From Bin87 sp965203195 (lineage in GTDB: Bacteria > Chloroflexota > Dehalococcoidia > Lucifugimonadales > UBA3495): DNA of 64,000 bases. Shown piece by piece: positions 34,994 through 44,335 of this stretch (within the stretch, counting starts at the first letter, position 1; each line of letters starts with the position of its first letter). The notes below the pieces were generated by a model, which worked only from the letters and a program-made list of their open reading frames with translations, did not search any database and had not been told where the DNA came from. A program made the translations under genes and the position numbers. The DNA lies in contig OZ241860.1 in NCBI GenBank assembly GCA_965203195.1, positions 2,852,001 to 2,916,000 on the forward strand. The letters run 5' to 3'.

Positions 34994-36703
34994 TTATTTG
35001 TTGAGGACAACATCAATCAGGGCGATGCGGCCCTCCCGCAATGCCGCCAGCCCGTTCCGCAGAGCGGCCGGCAGTTCATCCGGCTCCGTGACCCGCACGC
35101 CGTAGCCCCCGAAAGGTTCCACCAGGCGGGCGTAATCCGGGCCGGGTATGTGGACGCCGTGAAAGATGCCGGAGCGGGCCGCGTCGCCGTCGGGGTAGTA
35201 GTTCAGATGATTGCCCCGCATCGCTTCGTAGCTGCCGTTGTTGAACAGGATGGTCATAAAGGGCAGGTTGGCTTCGCCGGCCACGCCGAAACTCTGGGTA
35301 ACCGGGTTGTACAGAAAGCCGCCGTCGCCCATCAGCGCCACCACCGGATGTTCCGGCAGCGCCAGCTTGACGCCCAAAGCCAGACCCAAGCCCTGCCCCA
35401 GCCCGCCGTTGGGACGGAAGTAACGCTGCGGGGCGTCCCAGCGGATATGCCGGGCGATGGCGCCCCGGTGGGTGGTCACTTCCTCAACATACACGGCGTT
35501 GGCGGGCATCGCCTCATTGATGGCGGCGCAGAGGGTCACCGGATCGATGGGGCGGCGGTACGCGGCGGCGGCGGCGGCGTCCCGCCGCGCCGCCGCCATC
35601 CGGTTATGCTCGCCGGTACACCATTCCAGCCGCCGCCGGATGGCTTCCTGATGGCGCGCCGCCGCCGGCCGCAGCGCTGCCGCCAGCAGCCCCAGGGCGA
35701 TGGTCAAATCCCCTTCCACATAGCGGTCGGCGAACAGGTTCTGGTGCACCATCATCGGCTTGATGGGGGTTTCGCCCAGGGCAATGACGGCAGCGCGCGG
35801 CGGCCCCGCCGCCGGCGGATACCAGGGAGCGCGACTGCCGGCCAGCAGTACCAAGTCGGCCTGTTGCAGATACGGCGCCGCCTCCGGCCCCAAGTATAGC
35901 GGGTGGCTCTTGGGGAAATTGGCGACGCCGGCGGCGCTTTCCACTACCGGAATGGCGAAGGTTTCCGCCAGCGCCACCAGGTTATGGAACCCGGCGGGTT
36001 CACGGCCGGCGCAGTCGGTGATAATCAGGGGCGCTTCGCTTTGCGCCACCAGGGCGGCCAGTTCGGCGATGTCCTCCGGGGTGGGTTGCGTTTTCGGCGC
36101 GTGGGGAACCGGGCGCAGTTTGCCCGGCGGCGTCCAGGGGTGGATCATCGTTTCAATGGGGATGTCCAGGAAGGCCGGCCCCTGGGGGAGGCGCTTGGCC
36201 AGTTCGCCGGCGCGGGTCACCTGGCCGTAGAGAGTGGCGGGGCTGGTGGCTTGCCCGCTCCACTTGGCTACGATGTCCGCAAAGCGATGGGGGCCGCCCA
36301 CCACGCTGAGGCTGCGATACCACTGGGGCTGCGGGTCCAGTTCCGGGTTCTCGCCGTAGCTGGTGGCTTCCCCGGAGCAGACCAGCATTGGCACTTCGCC
36401 CAGGCTGGCGCCGTGGATGCCCATACTGCCCTGGAGCAGGCCCACGCCGGTGTGCAGCAGCACGGCCTGCATCCGCCCGGTGACGCGGGTGTAGCCCGTG
36501 GCCATATTCACCGCCAGGGTTTCATGCCAGCAGTTGATGTAACCCGGCCCCGGAGTTTCGTTGAGGCGCTGGCGCGCCAGCGCTTCCCACACCGGCGCCC
36601 ACTCGGAGCCGGGCGAGGATATGATGTAGTCCACCCCCAGGTTGCGGAACGCTTCCAGGATGGCCTCGCCCCCGTCCGGCCGCTGCTGCGTAGTAGCCGT
36701 CAT
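34994..36703 (-). CDS. Thiamine-diphosphate-dependent enzyme (acetolactate synthase-like)
   Basis: A 569-residue ThDP enzyme with the three-domain order of the acetolactate synthase/benzoylformate decarboxylase group. CWHETLAVNMATGYTRVTG holds the conserved Glu (residue 61) that activates the cofactor. The central domain follows. The C-terminal ThDP/Mg motif is GDGGFLYNPVTQSFGVAGEA, near residue 458, ending in NNGSYEAMRG. It is not the biosynthetic IlvB type, since no regulatory-subunit gene is adjacent. GGGGGAGGAACC precedes the ATG on the minus strand. A metallo-beta-lactamase-fold hydrolase gene lies just upstream in the same direction (55-base gap), so the two may be co-transcribed. Confidence 0.9.
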   Translation of the reverse strand: MTATTQQRPDGGEAILEAFRNLGVDYIISSPGSEWAPVWEALARQRLNETPGPGYINCWHETLAVNMATGYTRVTGRMQAVLLHTGVGLLQGSMGIHGASLGEVPMLVCSGEATSYGENPELDPQPQWYRSLSVVGGPHRFADIVAKWSGQATSPATLYGQVTRAGELAKRLPQGPAFLDIPIETMIHPWTPPGKLRPVPHAPKTQPTPEDIAELAALVAQSEAPLIITDCAGREPAGFHNLVALAETFAIPVVESAAGVANFPKSHPLYLGPEAAPYLQQADLVLLAGSRAPWYPPAAGPPRAAVIALGETPIKPMMVHQNLFADRYVEGDLTIALGLLAAALRPAAARHQEAIRRRLEWCTGEHNRMAAARRDAAAAAAYRRPIDPVTLCAAINEAMPANAVYVEEVTTHRGAIARHIRWDAPQRYFRPNGGLGQGLGLALGVKLALPEHPVVALMGDGGFLYNPVTQSFGVAGEANLPFMTILFNNGSYEAMRGNHLNYYPDGDAARSGIFHGVHIPGPDYARLVEPFGGYGVRVTEPDELPAALRNGLAALREGRIALIDVVLNK

Positions 36704-36758
36704 AATTACGGTTCCTCCCCCGCTGATGGCGTGTTGAATCCGTCCTTGTTCCGATTGG

Positions 36759-37595
36759 TCAGATGGCCTGCCAGTAGCGCTTGCCTTGCAGCCGCACGAT
36801 TTTGCCGAAGCCGGGCGCGGGCAGGTGGACGGCCGCCACGGGGATGCCCTCGCTTTCCAGCCGGTCGATGACCTCCCGGCGGGTGGCGACAGCCTGCTCC
36901 GGGATGATGTCGGCGCGGGAAGCCCAGCCGGTCTGCTGGATTTGCGCCGTGTTGTGCAGCACGTCGCCCAGAATCAGCCCGCGCTGGCCGCCGGAATTGA
37001 CCATTATGCTCATATGCCCGGGCGTATGCCCCGGCGTGGGCAGCGTGGTCAGCTCGCCGGTGACGCTGAATTCGCCTTCCATCCATTCCACCAGGCCCAT
37101 TTCGGCCAGGGGCCACACGCAGTCGGGGGCGTTGGGAAAGCGGTCGGGTTGCAGGGCCGGGTCGTGGCTGGCTTCGTAGTCGGCCTTGCTGAAGTAGTAG
37201 CGGGCGTTGGGGAAGGTGGGCCGGACGGCGCCGGCGGCGTCGCGGACGGTGTTCCAGCCGACATGGTCGCGGTGCAGGTGGGTCATCACTACGGCGTCGA
37301 TGTCGTTGGGGGAAACGCCGTTGCGCGCCATATCGTCCAGCAGTTCGCCCCAGGGCGTTTCGGGGGTAGCTTTGGCGCCCAGGCCGGTGTCAATGGCGAT
37401 GGTTTTGCCCTCGGAACGCACCAGATAACAGGCCAGGTTGAAGCTGACCTTGCGCTCGGGCGTCAGGTGGTCGTGAAAGGGTTCCCAGTCGGCGGCGGGG
37501 ATGGTGGGAAAGAAGTTGCAGATGTCAAACTCCAGGATGCCGTCGGACAGGGCGGCGATTTCCACATTGCCGATGGTGATTTTGCTGGCGGTCAT
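36759..37595 (-). CDS. Metallo-beta-lactamase-fold hydrolase
   Basis: A 278-residue MBL-fold protein. The zinc-binding motif is MTHLHRDHVGWN (HxHxDH). A downstream TPGHTPGHMSIMV gives the next His ligand, LILGDVLHN the bridging Asp, and AVHLPAPGFGKI the last His. This set is typical of the lactonase/glyoxalase II-like branch. GGAGGGATT directly precedes ATG 37595, so the in-frame extension upstream (to 37823) is rejected. It is transcribed ahead of the ThDP-enzyme gene. Substrate unknown, with lactone or thioester hydrolysis likely. Confidence 0.9.
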   Translation of the reverse strand: MTASKITIGNVEIAALSDGILEFDICNFFPTIPAADWEPFHDHLTPERKVSFNLACYLVRSEGKTIAIDTGLGAKATPETPWGELLDDMARNGVSPNDIDAVVMTHLHRDHVGWNTVRDAAGAVRPTFPNARYYFSKADYEASHDPALQPDRFPNAPDCVWPLAEMGLVEWMEGEFSVTGELTTLPTPGHTPGHMSIMVNSGGQRGLILGDVLHNTAQIQQTGWASRADIIPEQAVATRREVIDRLESEGIPVAAVHLPAPGFGKIVRLQGKRYWQAI

Positions 37596-37947
37596 AATCC
37601 CTCCTGATGGCGTGGGGCGTTCCCGATGGCGCCGCGCAGCGTAATGCGGCATGGCATGGCGTGGCGACGCGGCGCGGCGGGGGCTCCGGCTGGGCGCAAT
37701 TCTACCACTTGCGGACGGCGGCGGCGTATGGTTGCGTTGCGCCGGGGATGCCGGGCGGACGGGGGCCGGGAGGATTAGGGGCTTGTTCCTGGCGGCGCGG
37801 CAAGGTTGACGCCGCCCGGCCATGCCGATAGGCTATGCCCGCCGACATTATGGCGGCCGGTTTCCGATTCGCAATTTATCGCAACTTACAGCCGGCAACT
37901 TGCTACAACTTACAGCCAAGCTGCCCCGTCCGCAGGAGCTTTCCCCG

Positions 37948-38820
37948 ATGCCCAACGATGCCGCCAGCGTTGCCCTTGACGCTGCCGCTGACGCCCCCGA
38001 TGCCGCTGCCGTTGATGCTGCTGTTGCCGTTGACGCCGCCGGCCATATTCTGCTGCGCCGCCAGCCGCCGGTGGCAACCGTCATCATCAACCGTCCGGCG
38101 CAGCGCAACGCCATCTCTTTCGCAATGTGGGGGCAGCTGACCCAACTGCTGCGGGAGCTGGACGCCGACCGCAGCGTCCGCTGCATCGTCATTGCCGGCG
38201 CCGGCGGCGAAGCCTTTTCCGCCGGGGCGGACATCGCCGATTTTGAGCAGTACCGCAGCGATTCGGAACGGGGGCGCATCTACAACCGGGCCGTGGACGG
38301 TCTGCTGGAAACGGTGGCCGAAATCGGCACGCCGGTGATTTCAATGATCCAGGGGTTCGCCGCCGGCGGGGGCTGCGAGCTGGCGGTGGCCACGGATTTG
38401 CGTATCGCCGCCGAAGGCAGCCGGCTGGGCATTCCGGTGGCGCGGCTGGGCATCACCATCGGCCACCGGGAAATGTACGGGCTGGTGAACCTGGTAGGCA
38501 AGGGCAACGCATTGTACATCCTGCTGTCGGGGCGGCTGCTGGACGCCGGGGAGGCTCTGCGGATTGGCCTGGTCAACCAGGTAGTTCCGCCGGGCAAACT
38601 GGGCGAGGTCACCTACCGGCTGGCGCAGGACATCGCGGCACTGGCCCCCCTGTCCCACGCGGTGAACAAGAAAACCCTCAACCAGACGCTGGCGAAGCCG
38701 TCGCTGGAGTTGACGCCGGAGGAGGCGGAGCTGCCGCTGACGCAGTTTGACACCCGCGACTACCGGGAGGGCTATCGCGCCTTTTTGGAAAAGCGGCGGC
38801 CGGAATTCATTGGAGAGTAG
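37948..38820 (+). CDS. Enoyl-CoA hydratase/isomerase-family protein
   Basis: A 290-residue crotonase-fold protein. VATVIINRPAQRNAISFAMW is the standard start of the fold. GEAFSAGADIADFEQY gives the first oxyanion loop, and GFAAGGGCELAVATDLRIAA the second, with the catalytic-side Glu. AHR-type C-terminal helices end in GYRAFLEKRRPEF. The first 30 residues are an Ala/Asp-rich extension (DAAADAPDAAAVDAAVAV) not usual in the family. ATG 37948 has AGGAG nine bases upstream. It acts in beta-oxidation-like handling of acyl-CoA, exact substrate unknown. Confidence 0.92.
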   Translation: MPNDAASVALDAAADAPDAAAVDAAVAVDAAGHILLRRQPPVATVIINRPAQRNAISFAMWGQLTQLLRELDADRSVRCIVIAGAGGEAFSAGADIADFEQYRSDSERGRIYNRAVDGLLETVAEIGTPVISMIQGFAAGGGCELAVATDLRIAAEGSRLGIPVARLGITIGHREMYGLVNLVGKGNALYILLSGRLLDAGEALRIGLVNQVVPPGKLGEVTYRLAQDIAALAPLSHAVNKKTLNQTLAKPSLELTPEEAELPLTQFDTRDYREGYRAFLEKRRPEFIGE

Positions 38821-38880
38821 CGGCGCCAGCCGAATGGCGTTGCCGAGCCGATACTGATACTGATGCCGGAGCCGATGCCG

Positions 38881-39642
38881 ATGGCAGCAGCGGAGCGAAG
38901 GCAACCCCGGCGGCGGGCCGATACGCTGCTTGCCGAGCGGGGCCTGGCCGAGAGCCGCGAGCGGGCGCAGGCGCTGATTATGGCCGGCGCGGTCTATACG
39001 CCGGCCGGCCCGGTGCGGAAGGCCGGCGCCTTTCTGGCCCCGGATACGCCGCTGGAGGTGCGGGCCCGGCTGCCTTATGTCAGCCGCGGCGGCGTCAAGC
39101 TGGCCCACGCCCTGGACGCCTGGACGGAACCCTACGGCATTGCGCTGGCGGGGATTGCGGCGCTGGATGCGGGGGCATCCACCGGCGGTTTTACCGACTG
39201 CCTGCTACAGCGGGGCGCGGCGCGGGTTTATGCCGTAGATGTCGGACACGGCCAGCTGCACTACCGCCTGCGGCAGGACGCGCGGGTGATTGGCATGGAG
39301 AAGGTAAATGTTCGCTATCCTTTCGCCCTGCCGGAACCCGTTGACCTGCTTACTGCCGACCTGTCGTTCATATCGCTGACGATGGCACTGCCGGAACCGC
39401 TGTCGCATCTGCGGGCCGGGGGCTATGCCATTGTCCTGGTTAAGCCGCAGTTTGAGGCGCGGCGGGGCGAAGTGGGCAAGGGCGGCGTCATCCGCAGCGA
39501 CCGCTTGCGCGCGGATATACTGGCGCGGACGCTGGAGTGGCTGGCGGCGCGGGACGAGGTGTCTCTTTTGGATACGATACCGGCGCCGATAACCGGGGAC
39601 GCCGGCAACCAGGAGTTTTTGACGCTGCTGCGCAAGCGGTAG
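38881..39642 (+). CDS. tlyA: TlyA-family rRNA methyltransferase
   Basis: About 253 residues: an N-terminal S4 RNA-binding domain (RADTLLAERGLAESRERAQA), then a linker and an FtsJ-like Rossmann domain with the AdoMet motif ALDAGASTGGFTDCLLQRGA. Catalytic residues follow in LTADLSFISL and VLVKPQFEARRGEVGKGG. Known TlyA proteins 2'-O-methylate 16S and/or 23S rRNA. Three in-frame ATGs (38863, 38875, 38881) are possible. I prefer 38881 because GGAG at 38868-38871 is nine bases away and the family starts just before the S4 helix. It follows the enoyl-CoA hydratase gene and precedes the transporter gene on the same strand. Confidence 0.92.
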   Translation: MAAAERRQPRRRADTLLAERGLAESRERAQALIMAGAVYTPAGPVRKAGAFLAPDTPLEVRARLPYVSRGGVKLAHALDAWTEPYGIALAGIAALDAGASTGGFTDCLLQRGAARVYAVDVGHGQLHYRLRQDARVIGMEKVNVRYPFALPEPVDLLTADLSFISLTMALPEPLSHLRAGGYAIVLVKPQFEARRGEVGKGGVIRSDRLRADILARTLEWLAARDEVSLLDTIPAPITGDAGNQEFLTLLRKR

Positions 39643-39718
39643 GCGGAAAGGTGTAGAATTGCCCGGCCGCCGCCGGCAATAAGCGCGGCGGCTATCCTGC
39701 CGGGGGACGGATTTGTTT

Positions 39719-40963
39719 ATGGAACTGGTGAACCGGCTGATTCCGATACTTGGGCTGCTGGTGATAATGGGCCTGGCGTGGCTGATTGGCGACCGCAGCC
39801 GCAAAATCAGCTATCGCATCGTCATCGGCGGGCTGCTGTTGCAGTTCGCGCTGGCGCTGTTCATCCTCAAAACTTGGGTGGGCGCGGGCATCTTTACGGC
39901 CATCGGCGAGCTTGCGGCGGCGCTGCTGGGGTATGTGGACGCCGGGAGCGCGTTCGTGTTCGGCGACCAATACGCCCACCATTTCTTTGCTTTCCGGGTG
40001 CTGCCGACCATCATATTCATATCGTCGCTGATGGCGATACTCTACCATCTGGGCGTCTTGCAGCGGGTTATCGTCGGGTTTGCGTGGGTGATGCAGCGGA
40101 CGCTGCGGACGTCCGGTTCGGAGACGCTGGCGGCGGCGGCCAATGTGTTCATCGGGCAGACGGAGGCGCCACTGGTGATACGGCCCTATGTGGCGGCGAT
40201 GACCCGCTCGGAGCTGATGGCGCTGATGACCGGAGGCTTTGCCACCATCGCCGGCAGCGTGTTCGCGGTGTATGTGAGTTTCGGGGCCGAAGCCGGGCAT
40301 CTGGTGGCGGCGTCGGTGATTTCGGCGCCGGCGTCGCTGCTGATTGCCAAGCTGATGATACCGGAAACGGAGCAGTCGCTCACGCTGGGCCGGGTATCGG
40401 TGTCGGTGGAGCGGACGCACGGGAATGTGATGGACGCGATGTCCGCCGGCGCGCTGGACGGGCTGCGGCTGGCGCTGAATGTGGCCGCCCTGCTGATTGC
40501 CGTGCTGGCCCTGGTGGCGATGGTGGACGGCGCGCTGGGGCTGGTAGGGGGCTGGGTTGGCGGGTGGTTCGGCCAGTCGTGGGAATGGTCGCTGGCGGCG
40601 GTGTTCGGCTATGCGTTTGCGCCCTTCGCCTTTCTGATGGGCATACCCTGGAACGAATGCGTGCGGGCCGGCGAACTGCTGGGAACCAAGATGGTTTTGA
40701 ACGAATTCGTGGCCTATCAGACGCTGGGGGAATGGACGAAGCCCGGTTCCGATGTGGCGTTGAGCGAGCGGACGAAAACGATTTTGACCTACGCGCTGTG
40801 CGGTTTCGCCAACTTCGGCAGCGTGGGCATTCAGATTGGCGGCATTGGCGGGATTGCGCCGGAACGGCGGCTGGAGCTGGCGAAGCTGGGCATCCGGGCG
40901 ATGCTGGGCGGCACTTTTGCGATGATGATGACGGCGTGCGTGGCCGGGCTGCTGGTCTGGTAG
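39719..40963 (+). CDS. Concentrative nucleoside transporter (CNT/NupC family)
   Basis: A 414-residue polytopic membrane protein with the CNT domain order. The N-terminal spans include LIPILGLLVIMGLAWLIG. GAGIFTAIGELAAALLGYVD and FAFRVLPTIIFISSLMAILY precede the core GSETLAAAANVFIGQTEAPL, the classic nucleoside and Na+/H+ site. A later NEFVAYQTL and a CGFANFGSVGIQIGGIGGI gate complete the pattern. It imports nucleosides with a cation. The start is ATG 39719 or TTG 39713; GGGGGA is nearer to TTG. The gene lies close behind tlyA (about 75 bases). Confidence 0.93.
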   Translation: MELVNRLIPILGLLVIMGLAWLIGDRSRKISYRIVIGGLLLQFALALFILKTWVGAGIFTAIGELAAALLGYVDAGSAFVFGDQYAHHFFAFRVLPTIIFISSLMAILYHLGVLQRVIVGFAWVMQRTLRTSGSETLAAAANVFIGQTEAPLVIRPYVAAMTRSELMALMTGGFATIAGSVFAVYVSFGAEAGHLVAASVISAPASLLIAKLMIPETEQSLTLGRVSVSVERTHGNVMDAMSAGALDGLRLALNVAALLIAVLALVAMVDGALGLVGGWVGGWFGQSWEWSLAAVFGYAFAPFAFLMGIPWNECVRAGELLGTKMVLNEFVAYQTLGEWTKPGSDVALSERTKTILTYALCGFANFGSVGIQIGGIGGIAPERRLELAKLGIRAMLGGTFAMMMTACVAGLLVW

Positions 40964-41130
40964 AATGGGGTAGCAGGGCGCGTGCCGCCGGCGGATCGGC
41001 ACCTTCAGGGCGTCCAAAAGCGCGCCAACCGGAGTATAATCACAATGCGATTGCGCTTTACTAAACTGGGCGCGGCGTACTTTGCGGTAGCGTTTCTTTT
41101 TAGGTGGTTTAGTTATAAGATAGGGGTACA

Positions 41131-42064
41131 ATGTCCACCCCACCCTCTCCCGGAGATGCGCCGCTATGGGAATGTAGGACCACTTGGAACGCCAAATCCC
41201 TGTCCAACTGCAAGCATCTCTCCAACAAGTCCTGGATAACTACCAACCCCTCTGCGAGCAGTGCCGCCTGGGTATGCATCGCCACCATCGCTACGCCCGC
41301 GCCATTGCCACCGGCTACGGCGAAGTCCGCCGGCAAATCCCCGTGTTTCGCTGCGGCCAGTGTCGCCGTATGGCCGGCGGTATGACGCTGCCGGGCGACG
41401 AAATGCGCCGCCAGCGGTTTTCCAAAAAAAACCGTGACGCCGCCATCAGCCTGGCCGCGCCGGGATTGAGTTACGCCCGCGCCGGAGTTGCCGCCAGACG
41501 GGACGCTGGAAATGGACGGGCTGTGGACGCGAACCCGCCGGGGCCGTACTGAATTGAAAGTAATCCGCGATGCTGCTGTGGGGACGGCCTTGGGGTCTTT
41601 TGGTTCCTGAGCCGAAGTGATTGACCGGGCTTGGCAGCAGGGGGCGCAGCGTCCGGCACATCTAGTCAGCGACGGGGATGGGGCCATCGCGGCGAGGATT
41701 GAGCTCGTGTATGGCGGGGAAGCGCGGCACCGCCAGTTGTGCGTGTTTCACCTGTTGCGGGGGTACCGTGTTGCGGGAGTACCGTGTTGCGGGAGTACCG
41801 GCGGAACATTGGGATGGCGAGGTTTGCGGCGGCGCGGCGGCTGTTGGACGCGACTAGTCAGGAGGAAGGTCGGGAATGGGCGCGGCGGATGGGGCGGCGC
41901 GTTACTGATGTGAGAAAGCATTGTGCATAGGACTGCGTCATTTGGCGACGAGGCAGGTGGCGCATCGGACGACGTCGCGTTTGGAATGGCACAACCGAGA
42001 GTTGCGGCGGCGGGAGCAGTTGGGGACGGTATGGACGGAACACAACCTGCTGGCGCTGCTACAA
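41131..42064 (+). pseudogene. Decayed transposase (DDE type, family uncertain)
   Basis: Pieces in several plus-strand frames form one transposase. A Cys-rich N-terminal part reads LCEQCRLGMHRHHRYARA and VFRCGQCRRM. A catalytic piece, HLVSDGDGAIAARIELVYGG with CVFHLLR, carries an Asp. A C-terminal piece has GLRHLATRQVAHRTTSRLEW, then ELRRREQLGTVWTEHNLLAL. Frameshifts and a 16-bp tandem expansion (41755-41800) disrupt it, so it is inactive. The Cys-rich start and DGDGA core resemble UPF0236/ISLre2-type elements, but I am not certain. The element edges were not found. Confidence 0.65.
41755..41800 (+). repeat. 16-bp tandem expansion inside the transposase remnant
   Basis: Units TTGCGGGGGTACCGTG, TTGCGGGAGTACCGTG and a partial TTGCGGGAGTACCG follow head to tail. 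Removing two units restores the family reading HLLREYRRNIG, so the expansion (32 bp) caused this frameshift. Confidence 0.85.
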
Positions 42065-42139
42065 GAGCTGGACGGAGCGGACATCCTGCCGGGCTTCGTC
42101 TTCGCGGTGCGGGAACGCATCTTTGACAATATCGACTGA
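42065..42139 (+). pseudogene. C-terminal fragment of a Uma2-family gene
   Basis: The 25 codons ending DILPGFVFAVRERIFDNID are nearly identical to the end of the intact Uma2 gene at 42218-42943 (DVLPGFVFAVRERIFDNLD). They are fused in frame to the transposase remnant, showing that an element inserted in, or recombined with, a second Uma2 copy. Confidence 0.75.
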
Positions 42140-42217
42140 ACGGCGCCCGTCCCGTTCATCTGCTAAAATAGCTCCATCATCACCACCGCCACACCGGAAA
42201 CGCCAGGCTGAAAAACG

Positions 42218-42943
42218 ATGACCACCGCAGTTTTGCCGGAACGGACGGCCCCGGCGCCGTCCACCGTCCCGGCCTACAATGTTGAAGTTGAATATGTCGC
42301 CGACCGGTACGGCGCCGCTACCGACGAGCCGGAGGAGGGCTGCTTCCTGCTGCCCCTGTCCGAATTCGGCATGACGCTGGACAGCCCCGACCTGGACGAA
42401 TGGCTGGAAGCTTTCAGCGCCCGCAACGAGGAGTGCGGTTTCTTTGAGATTACCGCCGAGGGAGAACTGAAAATTATGCCTCCTACAGGCATCCCCGGAT
42501 ATTGGCTTGAATCCGAAATGGTCATCCGTCTTGGCATCTGGAACGATGCTTATGGCGGCAAAGTGGGCGGCCCCACCGGCCGCTTTCGGATGCCCGACGG
42601 TTCCCGCCCCGGCCCGGACGCCGTCTGGTTCTCCTCTGAACGCTGGAACGCCGCCAGCGCGGAGGAAAAACTTCCCCCCTTCACATCCCTGGCGCCGGAC
42701 TTCATCGTGGAAATCGTATCGCCCTCCAACCGGGGGCCGGCGCTGGCGCGCAAGGTCAATATGTTCCTGTCCAGCGGCACCCGCCTGGCGTGGGTCATCA
42801 ACCCGCCGCGCCGCCTGGTAACCATCTACCGCCCCGGCCAGACCCCGGAAACCCTCCACGACCCGGAAACCCTGGACGGAGAGGACGTCCTGCCGGGCTT
42901 CGTCTTCGCGGTGCGGGAACGCATCTTTGACAACCTGGACTAA
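42218..42943 (+). CDS. Uma2-family (DUF820) PD-(D/E)XK-fold protein
   Basis: A 241-residue member of Uma2/DUF820, predicted to have a restriction-endonuclease fold. The core shows GRFRMPDGSRPGPDAVWFSS (Asp on the first strand), then SLAPDFIVEIVSPSN (Glu on the second) and a helix. WVINPPRRLVTIYRPGQTP and LPGFVFAVRERIF complete the domain. It has an N-terminal extension of about 50 residues (EEGCFLLPLSEFG) compared with the four other Uma2 copies in the window. Biological function in bacteria is unclear despite the endonuclease label. A C-terminal duplicate fragment lies just upstream. Confidence 0.87.
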   Translation: MTTAVLPERTAPAPSTVPAYNVEVEYVADRYGAATDEPEEGCFLLPLSEFGMTLDSPDLDEWLEAFSARNEECGFFEITAEGELKIMPPTGIPGYWLESEMVIRLGIWNDAYGGKVGGPTGRFRMPDGSRPGPDAVWFSSERWNAASAEEKLPPFTSLAPDFIVEIVSPSNRGPALARKVNMFLSSGTRLAWVINPPRRLVTIYRPGQTPETLHDPETLDGEDVLPGFVFAVRERIFDNLD

Positions 42944-42956
42944 AGGGCGTCAACCT

Positions 42957-43421
42957 ATGACGCCGGAAACGCCGCCCGTGCCGCCGGACGCTCTCAAGCC
43001 CTGGTACTACCAGGGCTGGTTTATCGTCCCCACTTTCGTCTGGTGGCCGTGCAGCGCCATCCTGTTCATCCGCTCCCCCTGGCACAACGGAGTCGTCGTC
43101 GGCGCGCTGTCCTGGGCCTGGATCATCATCGGCGGCGGCTGGATTTTCCTGCGGCTGCAAGACCGCCTGCGCAATGACGCCGGCCTGCTCGACCCCACCC
43201 TGCTGGCGTTGGCCGCGCCGGGCGTCGTCCTGACCGTTCTGACCCAATCCCTGTGGCTGCTGCGCGACCGCCCGCGCATCCGCCGCATCCGGGACGCCGG
43301 CGGCTTTGCCGATTACGCGGATACGGACGACAGCGGACGCGCGGCCCCATCCCGCCCGGCGGCGTCAGCCCGCCGCCGGCGCCACCGGGGCCGCGCCCGC
43401 AGCCGGCGCCGCCGCCGCTAG
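42957..43421 (+). CDS. Small hypothetical membrane protein with Arg-rich tail
   Basis: A 154-residue protein with three hydrophobic segments (WFIVPTFVWWPCSAILFIR, VVVGALSWAWIIIGGGWIF and LLALAAPGVVLTVLTQSLWL), and no known family. The Arg-rich end (RRRRHRGRARSRRRRR) overlaps by 57 bases, antisense, the Ala/Gly/Pro-rich tail of surE, so the tail may be an accident of read-through into surE. ATG 42957 is 13 bases after the Uma2 stop. GGGCG is a weak ribosome binding site. Confidence 0.55.
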   Translation: MTPETPPVPPDALKPWYYQGWFIVPTFVWWPCSAILFIRSPWHNGVVVGALSWAWIIIGGGWIFLRLQDRLRNDAGLLDPTLLALAAPGVVLTVLTQSLWLLRDRPRIRRIRDAGGFADYADTDDSGRAAPSRPAASARRRRHRGRARSRRRRR

Positions 43422-44312
43422 ACCCGGACCTTCGCCCGCGCCGGCGCCGATGCCAATGCCGTCCACTAACCCCCGCACGGCGGATATGCGTTCATCGGTT
43501 GCGGAAAACGCCATCCCCATCGGCGTAACGGTAATGTGATTGGCCCGGTGCGCCGCAATGTCGCTGCCCTCGCCGCCCGCCAGCACCGGCCGGTTGCGGG
43601 AAATCCAGTAACGGCGCTGCCCGAAGGCTTCCTCAGTCCGCACCGACTCGCCATAGGCCCGCCCACCCAGCCGCGTAACCTGCACCCCGGCGATCCGGCT
43701 GGCCGGTTCATTAGGCACATTGACATTGAGGAAATAGGGCGGCGACACCGCCGGCGCATCGCACAGCCGGCGCGCCAGCGCCACCACCACCCTGGCCGCC
43801 AGGTCATAGCGGGGCGACTGCACCGAACCCACCGATATGGCAATGGTCGGATACCCCCGCACAAACCCCTGCACCGCCGCCCCCACCGTGCCGGACACAA
43901 TGACATCCCACCCCAAGTTGGAACCGCGATTGATGCCGCTGACCACCAAATCCGGTTTGGGGACTACCAGCTGCTCCAGCGCCAGGATGCACGAATCCGC
44001 CGGCGTCCCCTGCACCGCCCAGGCGGTTACCGGATGGAGCCGGGCGGTGTCGGCATCAGCCGATGGCGGATCCCACACCGCGTCGGCGGCGCGCGGCGGC
44101 GTGGCCACGCCGGGGGCATACTGCCGCAGATACTGCTCCGCCGGCGCCTGGTGCGCGAACAGCGGCGCGTGCAGCGTCATTGACGCCCCCACGCCGGACT
44201 GCTCCCGGTCAGGCGCCACCACCGCCACCTCGCCCACGGCCGACAAGGCGCGCGCGGCCGCCCAAAGCCCGGTGGCGTGAATGCCGTCATCGTTAGTAAG
44301 CAGAATTTTCAA
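43365..44312 (-). CDS. surE: 5'/3'-nucleotidase SurE
   Basis: A 315-residue SurE-family phosphatase. It hydrolyses nucleoside monophosphates (and in some species polyphosphate) with a divalent metal. LLTNDDGIHATGLWAAARAL at the N-terminus holds the metal-binding NDDG, GVGASMTL follows, and VVSGINRGSNLGWDVIVSGT is the second conserved block. I chose TTG 44312 because the family begins with (M)KILLTNDDG and GGAG lies six bases upstream. The C-terminal 40 residues are a low-complexity Gly/Ala/Pro tail absent from typical family members. A PIN-domain gene lies just upstream on the same strand. Confidence 0.93.
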   Translation of the reverse strand: MKILLTNDDGIHATGLWAAARALSAVGEVAVVAPDREQSGVGASMTLHAPLFAHQAPAEQYLRQYAPGVATPPRAADAVWDPPSADADTARLHPVTAWAVQGTPADSCILALEQLVVPKPDLVVSGINRGSNLGWDVIVSGTVGAAVQGFVRGYPTIAISVGSVQSPRYDLAARVVVALARRLCDAPAVSPPYFLNVNVPNEPASRIAGVQVTRLGGRAYGESVRTEEAFGQRRYWISRNRPVLAGGEGSDIAAHRANHITVTPMGMAFSATDERISAVRGLVDGIGIGAGAGEGPGLAAAAPAAGAAPVAPAAG

Positions 44313-44335
44313 GGAACACTCCAAGTCAGGTACGA

